Positions 1 to 5,429 of a stretch of 5,438 bases of DNA are shown here, piece after piece. Source of the stretch: Bacillota bacterium (GTDB lineage: Bacteria > Bacillota > Clostridia > Lachnospirales > Lachnospiraceae); assembly GCA_023435645.1 (NCBI GenBank), contig JAEYRK010000103.1, forward strand, positions 1 through 5,438. The letters run 5' to 3'. The number at the start of each line of letters is the position of its first letter. Position 1 is the stretch's first letter. The notes under the pieces were generated by a model. The model did no database searches. It saw only the letters and a list, made by a program, of their open reading frames with translations, and was not told where the DNA came from. Made by a program: the position numbers and the translations under genes.

Positions 1-1
1 G

Positions 2-484
2 ACAGATATTGATATGTTGAAAGCAGAGAATAAGGATCTAGATGATAAATTTTAATAATTATAGATCAGCTATAATACTCTTAGTGACGAAAACGAACAA
101 TAAAAAGCTATCTTCTGAATACATGAAGTTATATATGGATGCTTCTGCTAACTCAGATGATATTGTTACTCAAGCGTGGGGTTCAGCTGCTTTTGGGATA
201 ATACGAAGTTTGCACGTTTAGATGAAGATACGATCCAATACAGTGTTACAATTGAGGATGTTTTGCAGGAGAATATTATTGATTTTTTCAGGTTTCAAAA
301 TTTCGCTGTAGCGTTAGGACCTGCTATGAAAACTGAAAACACTAAATATACCTACATAAAAGTTACTGATTCAAGTTCATTACCAGTATTTGAATTATTC
401 ATAGATATTTCGAATGGAGCTGATAATTTGAAAATAGATATTCTTATGAATGAGTTATGTGGTGATCTTGTAAAAAAGCAGTAA
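2..484 (+). pseudogene. 3' part of an unrecognised gene, apparently broken by two frameshifts
   Basis: The left end is cut by the window. The frame starting at position 2 reads TDIDMLKAENKDLDDKF and stops at 53-55. A second frame is open from an ATG at 42 to a TAG at 219-221. The first frame is open again from 176 to the TAA at 482-484. Removing one T from the T4 run at 50-53 and adding one T to the T4 run at 191-194 gives a single continuous protein, with joins reading KDLDDKFNNYRS and GSAAFWDNTKF. The joined product has a charged, coiled-coil-like start and a soluble C-terminal part of roughly 95 residues ending DLVKKQ. No family is recognised and no function is proposed. The GTG at 176 has no ribosome binding site, so the downstream part is unlikely to be an independent gene. 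Alternatives are two overlapping genes (ATG at 42 inside the previous stop) followed by one frameshift, or homopolymer sequencing errors in an intact gene. Confidence 0.5.
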
Positions 485-500
485 ATGAAATGTATTAGTA

Positions 501-509
501 GAAAGGAGG
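501..509 (+). promoter_or_regulatory. Ribosome binding site fixing the start of the Big_2 protein
   Basis: GAAAGGAGG lies 9 nt before the ATG at 519 and abuts another in-frame ATG at 510. The spacing excludes 510 and selects 519, which also gives a clean signal peptide beginning MKKIF. Confidence 0.8.
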
Positions 510-518
510 ATGTATCCA

Positions 519-1115
519 ATGAAAAAAATATTCTCAATGTTTTTAGCTATCATTATGATAGCAGTATTATCGGCTCCTGGATCAGCACAAGCAGCAACGA
601 TTAAAATAAGCAAAACCAAGGCTACTCTAGAAGTAGATGCAACATTACAATTAAAAATAACGGGCTCTGATAGTGCTGTTAAATGGACAAGCTCAAAGGA
701 AACTATTGCGACTGTTAGTAAAAAGGGATTAGTAACTGCTGTCAAAGCAGGAACAGCCACGATTACCGCTACAGTTGACGGCAAGGACTATGACTGTTCT
801 GTATTTGTGGTAAACAGCAAGAATACCAATATCACTGTAGGAGAAACAGTGGAGTTCACAAGTGGAGAATATATTGTTGGCGAGGATATTACTGCCGGGA
901 CATATACCATTACCGCAATAAATGGTTATGGCTCTTTTGAAGTTTATACTTCTGAAAAAGATTATGATGATGGTAAGTATAAGATGCAAGGAGTGTTATT
1001 AACAACATCCAGAGACAGTAGTTTCTCTAATGTTTATAAAAACATGAAATTAAAGAAAGGTCAATATGTTGTGATAGACTCTAGCATGACTGTAGAGTTG
1101 AAACGAACAAAATAA
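519..1115 (+). CDS. Secreted Big_2 (bacterial Ig-like) domain protein
   Basis: This 198-aa protein is predicted to be exported. Residues 1-25 form a typical signal peptide: KK at the N-terminus, a hydrophobic core to about residue 18, and an AQA/AT cleavage site. Residues about 28-98 match the Big_2 Ig-like fold, with the hallmarks VKWTSSKETIATVSKKGLVT and AGTATITATVDG. Big_2 domains are common in surface adhesins and in extracellular enzymes and binding proteins of Firmicutes. Residues about 105-198 form a second beta-rich domain (GEDITAGTYTITA near 121, LKKGQYVVI near 178), which I cannot assign to a named function. There is no LPXTG motif, second membrane helix or lipobox, so the product is probably released or held non-covalently. 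The start lies 34 nt after the preceding disrupted gene on the same strand, so the two may be co-transcribed. The fold assignment is firm. The role is not known; an extracellular binding or structural function is inferred. Confidence 0.88.
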   Translation: MKKIFSMFLAIIMIAVLSAPGSAQAATIKISKTKATLEVDATLQLKITGSDSAVKWTSSKETIATVSKKGLVTAVKAGTATITATVDGKDYDCSVFVVNSKNTNITVGETVEFTSGEYIVGEDITAGTYTITAINGYGSFEVYTSEKDYDDGKYKMQGVLLTTSRDSSFSNVYKNMKLKKGQYVVIDSSMTVELKRTK

Positions 1116-1338
1116 TGTACTAATATATGGACTGTTTATGGATAGAAAACCCAAGTAATTATATTGATTAAATGTAAAAATAGCGGTGAGTATTGTAAAA
1201 TAACACACTTATAGCACACAAAACACCGAATAAACCCATTAAATACGTTATTGACTGTTTCCATTCAGGAAGCAGCTGAGGCAAATCGTTTTTAAGTAAC
1301 GATTGGAAAGTTTTTAGATAATATATGAGATTATAATG
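1116..1338. other. Intergenic stretch with possible decayed coding remnant
   Basis: No gene with a start signal is seen here. A weak 7-bp inverted repeat (AATCGTT at 1284-1290, AACGATT at 1298-1304) with a T5 run at 1311-1315 could act as a poor terminator for the Big_2 gene. The minus strand is open from about 1338 to a TAA at 1168-1170. It reads like the tail of a membrane protein (YLMGLFGVLCAISVLFY), but it lacks a ribosome binding site and lies beyond a hairpin, so it is at most a remnant. Confidence 0.4.
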
Positions 1339-1364
1339 ATACCCCGGGATTTGTCCCGGGGTAT
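1339..1364. terminator. Intrinsic terminator, probably bidirectional
   Basis: A perfect 11-bp stem (ATACCCCGGGA, loop TTTG, TCCCGGGGTAT) lies 3 nt beyond the stop codon of the minus-strand gene at 1368-1643 and between two convergent genes. On the plus strand it is followed by a short T-rich stretch (TTTCTT). The minus-strand side is only moderately T-rich (ATCATTATAAT). The position fits a shared terminator for both directions. Confidence 0.75.
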
Positions 1365-1367
1365 TTC

Positions 1368-1643
1368 TTAAGCACGAATTTGGAAGAATACAGTAGCAAG
1401 CAAGTAGCAAATGAAGAAGATTAAAACTATGTTTTTTATCATTTTAATCTGCAGGGTCTGTTGGGCGCGTAACATAGTATTTACTTCTTCTGTAGATAAA
1501 CCGGGATCCTGTATGAAATAAGGATTTCCGTTAAAATCCATGCGAAGCTCTTCCGGACTGATCTGATCCATTTCCTCTTTTGGAACATCAACTCTCTTAT
1601 AAATATCTAGATGCAGTAACATATCCTTTAATTCCTGATTCAT
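1368..1643 (-). CDS. Small protein with one C-terminal membrane helix, function unknown
   Basis: This 91-aa protein has a hydrophilic, acidic N-terminal part (residues 1-66, including KEEMDQISPEELRMDFNGNP) and one strongly hydrophobic segment at about 69-88 (MIKNIVLIFFICYLLATVFF). Only three residues follow the segment, so the protein looks tail-anchored with the N-terminal part in the cytoplasm. The start at 1643 was chosen over one 16 codons upstream because GGGAGG lies 4 nt before this ATG and nothing comparable precedes the longer version. It is probably a single-gene unit: the hairpin at 1339-1364 follows directly, and the upstream neighbour (alpha/beta hydrolase) is divergent. I do not recognise the family. 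The reading frame, ribosome binding site and membrane segment together make it a credible gene. Confidence 0.75.
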   Translation of the reverse strand: MNQELKDMLLHLDIYKRVDVPKEEMDQISPEELRMDFNGNPYFIQDPGLSTEEVNTMLRAQQTLQIKMIKNIVLIFFICYLLATVFFQIRA

Positions 1644-1816
1644 ACATCCTCCCATAAAATACCAGTATATAACAACATCTGTATGACCCAATCATATAAT
1701 ATTGGCCTAAAACAATCAATGCTTATTTACTGAACTTCTTTGCCCTTTCATACAGAGTTCTTATCTGTTCAATCCTACAGTATATATTAATAAGTATGAT
1801 ATGGAGAAGGTAATCT
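1644..1816. promoter_or_regulatory. Divergent intergenic region with back-to-back -10-like elements
   Basis: This region separates the minus-strand small membrane protein from the plus-strand hydrolase and should hold both promoters. A perfect TATAAT occurs on the plus strand at 1695-1700, and an overlapping TATTAT occurs on the minus strand at 1701-1696. Neither has a good -35 hexamer at 16-18 nt. A further TATATT at 1783-1788 lies closer to the hydrolase. The exact start sites cannot be decided by eye. Confidence 0.3.
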
Positions 1817-2788
1817 ATGAACAGAACAGCCAAAATAGCAATCATCATCAGCTGCTGTGCCTTCGTATTGGCTTTGATTCTGTTGATCGCAGCAAGCTTT
1901 TATTTCTATGATGTGGCCATCAATCGTGACAAGAAGGATTTGCTGGATTACAGTGAGGAGTTGAAGCAAAACTTCAGTGAGTCTGCTGAGGATTCGGGTA
2001 ATCAGGGCCTTTTGGGGGCGGAGTGGGTGGATAGCAAAAGCCATGAGACCTGGCGCTTAATCTCTGAGGATGGGTTAAAGCTGCTTGCTTATTTCCTTCC
2101 GGCAGAAGCTGTGACAAACCGAATTGTTATTCTTGCCCATGGATATTCCTCACAGGGAAAGGACATGGGAACCTTGGCCAAATTTTATCATGAGGTACTG
2201 GGTTATCATGTACTGATGCCGGATGCCAGAGGGCATGGTGCCAGTGAAGGAAACTATATTGGCTTCGGATGGCCCGATAGAAAGGATTACCTGCTGTGGA
2301 TCAATCAGGTCATCAAGGCAGTGGGACAGGATGCAGAGATTATCCTGCATGGTGTCTCCATGGGAGGCGCTACGGTTATGATGGTCAGTGGGGAAAAGCT
2401 GCCGGAACAGGTAAAGGCTATCATCGAGGACTGCGGATACACCTCTGTTTACGATGAGCTCTCTTATCTGCTGAAACAAATCTACCATCTTCCGAGCTTC
2501 CCGATCCTGCCGGCAACCAGCCTTTTGACCACGCTTAAGGTAGGTTATAATTTTTATGAAGCCTCTGCGATAGAGCAGGTCAAGAAAAATAAGCTCCCCA
2601 TACTATTCATTCATGGAGGAAATGATACCTTTGTCCCTACAGAGATGGTAGATCGGCTCTATGATGCCTGTAAGGCTCCGAAGCAGTTGATGATTGTAGA
2701 AGGAGCAGGTCATGGGATGTCTTATAGGAAGGACAGGGTCAATTACGAGGCTAAGGTGATAGAGTTTATCGGAAGCTTTGTCAAGTAG
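1817..2788 (+). CDS. Membrane-anchored alpha/beta hydrolase
   Basis: This 323-aa protein has an N-terminal hydrophobic helix at about residues 6-32, acting as an uncleaved anchor or signal, with a mostly extracytoplasmic catalytic domain from about 70 onward. The alpha/beta-hydrolase hallmarks are complete. They are an oxyanion-hole strand ILAHGYSS (about 105-112), PDARGHGASEG (135-145), the nucleophile elbow GVSMGG with Ser181, the acid in GGNDTFVP with Asp270, and the base in GAGHGMSY with His299. The length and layout resemble the family of serine hydrolases with an N-terminal anchor, often annotated as YqkD-like or BAAT/acyl-CoA thioester hydrolase-like, in Firmicutes. The likely reaction is hydrolysis of an ester or peptide-like bond; the substrate cannot be read from the sequence. 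GGAGAAGG at 1803-1810 supports the ATG at 1817. The gene is divergent from the small membrane protein and convergent with the 57-aa gene, so it is probably transcribed alone. Confidence 0.93.
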   Translation: MNRTAKIAIIISCCAFVLALILLIAASFYFYDVAINRDKKDLLDYSEELKQNFSESAEDSGNQGLLGAEWVDSKSHETWRLISEDGLKLLAYFLPAEAVTNRIVILAHGYSSQGKDMGTLAKFYHEVLGYHVLMPDARGHGASEGNYIGFGWPDRKDYLLWINQVIKAVGQDAEIILHGVSMGGATVMMVSGEKLPEQVKAIIEDCGYTSVYDELSYLLKQIYHLPSFPILPATSLLTTLKVGYNFYEASAIEQVKKNKLPILFIHGGNDTFVPTEMVDRLYDACKAPKQLMIVEGAGHGMSYRKDRVNYEAKVIEFIGSFVK

Positions 2789-2850
2789 GTAACAAGCTTT
2801 GCTTTTCACTAGTAAGCGACAGCGAACAAGCTTCATTATGTAAGCTGCCG

Positions 2851-2876
2851 AAGTACTTCCCGAAAGGGAAAGACTT
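2851..2876. other. Hairpin between convergent genes, possible weak terminator
   Basis: AAGT (2851-2854) and TTCCC (2857-2861) pair with GGGAA (2866-2870) and ACTT (2873-2876) around a GAAA loop, with a 2x2 internal loop. Overlapping alternatives (GTAAG at 2840 with CTTAC at 2874, GCTG at 2844 with CAGC at 2881) also exist. There is no T-tract on either strand, so termination is only inferred from its place between the hydrolase and the convergent small gene. An 8-bp direct repeat ACAAGCTT occurs just upstream, near 2792 and 2826. Confidence 0.35.
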
Positions 2877-2903
2877 ACAACAGCCGTTCACGGAATAGGA
2901 ATA

Positions 2904-3077
2904 TTATCTTCTTGCCATGGCCTCTTCCGAATCTGCCTCTTTTACAATTGCATCCAGGACATTGATTAAGTCATGGATGGTGTTAATCTGGACATTACGT
3001 TCCAGAATTGCATTTTTGAGGTCAATGGATAGTGTTTCAAATTTTTCTTTCATAGCAGGAGCTACATAGGATGCCAT
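2904..3077 (-). CDS. Small helical protein of 57 aa, function unknown
   Basis: The protein begins MASYVAPAMKEKFETLSIDL and ends SEEAMARR. It is rich in Glu, Lys, Leu and Ile with no proline after residue 7. Hydrophobic residues recur at heptad-like spacing (LKNAILERNVQINTIHDLIN around 20-39), so an amphipathic helix or short coiled coil is likely. There is no membrane segment or signal peptide. The start ATG is preceded 5 nt upstream by AAGGTGGG, a usable but imperfect ribosome binding site. Amino-acid composition and codon use look fully coding, and the opposite strand offers no competing frame. It is convergent with the hydrolase, and a 91-bp hairpin element lies about 50 nt upstream of its start. 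I do not recognise a named family; it may oligomerise, but this is inference. Confidence 0.72.
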   Translation of the reverse strand: MASYVAPAMKEKFETLSIDLKNAILERNVQINTIHDLINVLDAIVKEADSEEAMARR

Positions 3078-3126
3078 AATAACCCACCTTACCTTTCAAA
3101 GAATAGTTACAACAAAATCACAAGGA

Positions 3127-3217
3127 AGACTGTCCCGGGTGAAATACACCGCCTAATTTACTCACAAACGCCATTATGTGCTTAAATTTCGGGGGTGAAC
3201 TTCGCCCGGGACAGTCT
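3127..3217. repeat. 91-bp long imperfect inverted repeat, MITE-like or terminator hairpin
   Basis: The left arm 3127-3153 and right arm 3191-3217 are inverted copies. Both start AGACTGTCCCGGG when read inward, and 23 of 27 positions match. With one gap the pairing continues into TAATTTA and TAAATTT, and the loop carries CACA and TGTG, so the entire element can fold into one long hairpin. Termini with GACTGTCCC resemble ends seen on several insertion sequences, which would fit a non-autonomous miniature element. No target duplication is visible in the flanks. Alternatively it is a strong bidirectional terminator between two minus-strand reading frames. Confidence 0.6.
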
Positions 3218-3231
3218 CATTTACATATTTC

Positions 3232-3432
3232 TTAGGAGGGCAGCCTTGAGCTGTCATTTTTCATTAACTCCACCTTTCTGCCTTCTTCTTCCTTAGCAGC
3301 TTGATCAGATTCATCTTGGTGATCCTCCAAGTTTCTATCTGGACCAAGCAGGAAGATGGTCGGACTGGAGCCGGAGAGCGCTCCGCTCTCCACATATCCG
3401 TTAAAATCAAATCTTCCTTCCTTGTCTTTCAT
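3232..3432 (-). CDS. Doubtful small reading frame, hypothetical protein of 66 aa
   Basis: The frame begins MKDKEGRFDFNGYVESGALS and continues into a highly charged tail (EDHQDESDQAAKEEEGRK), ending SSRLPS. The start at 3432 is preceded by a weak AGGA 6 nt upstream; a start 5 codons further up has no binding site. There is no signal peptide or membrane helix, and the family is not recognised. The first half looks coding by composition, but the second half overlaps a different minus-strand frame. That frame begins with an ATG 9 nt after GGAGG and encodes MNLIKLLRKKKAERWS, so the real coding unit may be that micro-ORF, or the region may be a decayed gene. An 8-bp perfect hairpin (GGAGAGCG at 3373-3380, CGCTCTCC at 3384-3391) lies inside. 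The stop is 15 nt before the 91-bp hairpin element. Confidence 0.35.
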   Translation of the reverse strand: MKDKEGRFDFNGYVESGALSGSSPTIFLLGPDRNLEDHQDESDQAAKEEEGRKVELMKNDSSRLPS

Positions 3433-3618
3433 AGCGATTCCTATCATCAGCCCGGAAATATTCCGACTGTAATGGTATTATCTGTAGAACAAAGGGATTT
3501 TATTTATAGTAGAAGGGGATATTTATCATATCATTTTGTATTTTATGGGAAGATATAGAAAGCCCTGCTGGAATGTTGCTAGCTTCTGTTCATACACGGA
3601 AAAAATTCTATAAAAAAT
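3433..3618. other. Intergenic stretch without supported gene
   Basis: No reading frame with a ribosome binding site is seen on either strand. The region is AT-rich and ends at the terminator that closes the isomerase transcript. It should contain the promoter of the small minus-strand frame at 3232-3432, if that frame is real. TATAAA-like and GATAAT-like elements exist, but no -35/-10 pair is convincing. Confidence 0.4.
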
Positions 3619-3638
3619 GCGGATTCCTAAGAATCCGC
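3619..3638 (-). terminator. Intrinsic terminator of the isomerase transcript
   Basis: A perfect 8-bp stem (GCGGATTC / GAATCCGC) with a 4-nt loop is followed on the minus strand by A and a run of six T residues (complement of A6 at 3612-3617). The orientation fits termination of the minus-strand gene ending at 3862, which gives that transcript a 3' untranslated region of more than 200 nt holding the 16-bp repeat array. Confidence 0.88.
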
Positions 3639-3700
3639 AAAAATGGTTTCATGGCTTGCCATAAACAGTAATATAAACTAACGCAAAGAATCATCCTTTG

Positions 3701-3815
3701 ATATTTACATCACTTGATACCTAATTCACTTAATATTTAATCACTAAATATTTACATCACTTGATATTTACATCACTTGATATGATCATCACTTAATATA
3801 AACATCATTTACTTG
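3701..3815. repeat. Degenerate 16-bp tandem repeat array, about seven units
   Basis: The consensus unit is ATATTTACATCACTTG. Units run 3701-3716, 3717-3732 (diverged), 3733-3747 (15 bp), 3748-3763, 3764-3779, 3780-3795 (diverged) and 3796-3815 (20 bp). The units at 3701, 3748 and 3764 are identical. There are no unique spacers, so this is not a CRISPR array. It lies between the isomerase stop codon and its terminator and carries no reading frame with a start signal. Its function is unknown. Confidence 0.88.
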
Positions 3816-3861
3816 AACATATATTAGTTCTTTGATGAAGCGTTGTTCCTATCGTTGGGAA

Positions 3862-5337
3862 CTATGCGAAGGGGTTCTCTGTCTTATATAACATACCCTT
3901 CGGCTGATTGAAGCCGATATCCTCAACTCCGAGGAATTTGAACACCTCGAACAGCGACTTACCGAAATGACCAAAGGCTACAGCGCCATGATGAGGATAA
4001 TTCTTCTCTACCAGGACATGGCGATAGAAGCGGCCCATTTCGGGGATGGCAAATACACCGATGCCTCCGAAGGAACGGGTAGCGACCGGAAGAATCTCAC
4101 CTTCAGCTACATATGCCTTCAGCTGTGCATCCGCAGTACTCTGCAGACGGAAGAAGGTGATGTTGCCGGGAGCGATATCGCCCTCCAGAGTTCCTCTGGT
4201 GATGTTAGGCTCCTGGTTCGGCTCTAAGGCCCTTGCCATGATCTTCTGGTTCTTCATGGAGAAGCTGCTCAGCTTGCAGGCAGCTGTGTTACCGCAGTGG
4301 AAGCCCATGAAGGTATCCTTGATACCGTAATTGTATTTCCCTTTGATTTCTGCCTGATACATATCTGCAGGAACCGTATTGTTGATATCCAGAAGTGTTA
4401 CCACATCTTCACTGATGCAGGTTCCGATGTACTCGCTCAAGGTTCCGTAGATATCTACTTCACAGGATACCGGTATTCCCATAGCAGTCAGACGGCTGTT
4501 TACGTAACAGGGTACGAAGCCGAACTGCGTCTGGAAGGAAGGCCAGCACTTATTGGCGAAGGCGATATATTTTCTGGAGCCCTTATGGGCCTCTGCCCAA
4601 TCCAGAAGGGTCAGCTCATATTGGGCCAGCTTCGGAAGGATTCCGGGCATCTTGTTGCCGGTACCCAGCTCCTTCTCCATGCTGGCGATTACCTCAGGAA
4701 TACGGGGATCTCCGGCATGGTCGTTAAAGGCAGCATACAAATCCAGTTCAGAATTCTCCTCAATCTCAACTCCCAGATTATAAAGCTGCTTGATGGGAGC
4801 ATTGCAGGCAAGGAAGTCCTGGGGGCGGGGGCCGAAGGAGATAATCTTCAGATTGCTTAAGCCAACCAGGGTTCTGGCAATCGGAGCGAATTCGGCGATC
4901 ATGGTAGCGACCTCTTCTGCGTCACCGACCGGATATTCCGGTATGTAGGCCTTGATTCCCCTGAGCTTCAGATTATAACTGGCATTCAGCATTCCACAGT
5001 AAGCATCACCTCTGCCATCTAATAAATCATCACCGCTTTCCTCAGCGGCTGCCACATACATCGCAGGCCCATCGAAGTATTTCGCCAGTAAGGTTTCCGG
5101 TGTCTCAGGACCGAAGTTTCCGAGGTAGACCACCAACGCATTGCAGCCAGCCTGCTTCACTTCCTCCAGTGCCTTCATCATATGTACTTCATTTTCGACA
5201 GTGGTAGGGCACTCATAGAGCTTGCCGTACTTTGAGTAAGCCGTAACGACTGCCTTCCTTCTGTTCTCTGACAGCTGCATCGGGAAGCAATCCCTGCTGA
5301 CAGCAACGATACCGATTTTTAACTCGGGCATATTCAT
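3862..5337 (-). CDS. L-fucose/L-arabinose isomerase family protein
   Basis: This 491-aa cytosolic enzyme is expected to interconvert an aldose and a ketose using a divalent metal, probably Mn2+. An N-terminal Rossmann-like half (residues about 6-170, with LKIGIVAVSRD and NALVVYLGNFGPETPE) is followed by a middle domain (about 165-300) and the C-terminal barrel. Likely metal and catalytic ligands are Glu293 in CEVDIYG, Asp317 in TLLDINN, and a C-terminal His at 449 or 450 in YPHHGAVAFGHFG. The 24-residue Glu-Asp spacing is the same as that of E. coli FucI (Glu337, Asp361, His528). His347 in MGFHCGNT is also a candidate. The protein is shorter than classical FucI (about 590 aa) and fits the broader COG2407-type family, in which substrates vary. 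Fucose, arabinose or a modified hexose such as sulfoquinovose are all possible, so no symbol is given. AAGGAGG 9 nt upstream fixes the start at 5337. It is probably the last gene of a sugar-use unit extending to the right. Confidence 0.92.
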   Translation of the reverse strand: MNMPELKIGIVAVSRDCFPMQLSENRRKAVVTAYSKYGKLYECPTTVENEVHMMKALEEVKQAGCNALVVYLGNFGPETPETLLAKYFDGPAMYVAAAEESGDDLLDGRGDAYCGMLNASYNLKLRGIKAYIPEYPVGDAEEVATMIAEFAPIARTLVGLSNLKIISFGPRPQDFLACNAPIKQLYNLGVEIEENSELDLYAAFNDHAGDPRIPEVIASMEKELGTGNKMPGILPKLAQYELTLLDWAEAHKGSRKYIAFANKCWPSFQTQFGFVPCYVNSRLTAMGIPVSCEVDIYGTLSEYIGTCISEDVVTLLDINNTVPADMYQAEIKGKYNYGIKDTFMGFHCGNTAACKLSSFSMKNQKIMARALEPNQEPNITRGTLEGDIAPGNITFFRLQSTADAQLKAYVAEGEILPVATRSFGGIGVFAIPEMGRFYRHVLVEKNYPHHGAVAFGHFGKSLFEVFKFLGVEDIGFNQPKGMLYKTENPFA

Positions 5338-5354
5338 TTGTCATATCCTCCTTA
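5338..5354 (-). promoter_or_regulatory. Ribosome binding site of the isomerase
   Basis: Minus strand AAGGAGG followed by 9 nt and the ATG at 5337. The ATG lying between them (in GGATATGACA) opens another frame that runs as a shadow through the isomerase, so it is not the start. Confidence 0.85.
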
Positions 5355-5368
5355 AGGTTAACGATTTC

Positions 5369-5429
5369 TATGGCATATAGACCTGCACCCATGCTCAAGA
5401 TATTAGTCGGATGACGCTGATATGCCATA
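5369..5429. promoter_or_regulatory. Paired inverted 10-bp near-palindromes upstream of the isomerase
   Basis: TATGGCATAT (5369-5378) and ATATGCCATA (5420-5429) are perfect inverted copies separated by 41 nt. Each core (TATG-G-CATA) is itself an odd-centred palindrome. They lie 32-41 and 83-92 nt upstream of the isomerase ATG. They could be two operator sites for one repressor (DNA looping) or could pair as a stem in the leader RNA. The window ends at 5438, so the promoter position is not visible. Confidence 0.4.

Noticed and set aside
71..76. Perfect TATAAT on the plus strand as a promoter
   Set aside because: It lies inside the disrupted gene in an AT-rich context with no -35 hexamer at the proper distance.
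455..989. Minus-strand open frames under the Big_2 gene
   Set aside because: They are antisense shadows of a gene with a signal peptide, domain match and strong ribosome binding site.
3301..3558. Plus-strand 85-aa open frame
   Set aside because: No start signal, poor composition, and it overlaps the better minus-strand frame.
3701..3815. CRISPR array
   Set aside because: Units are directly adjacent 16-mers without unique spacers, and no cas gene is present.
4297..4860. Plus-strand 187-aa open frame
   Set aside because: It lies wholly inside the isomerase on the opposite strand, has no ribosome binding site, and its residues look like antisense translation.
5213..5428. Minus-strand frame upstream of and overlapping the isomerase start
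   Set aside because: It overlaps the isomerase by 125 nt in another frame. The strong ribosome binding site at correct spacing belongs to the isomerase, and the first 100 nt alone do not show a recognisable protein.
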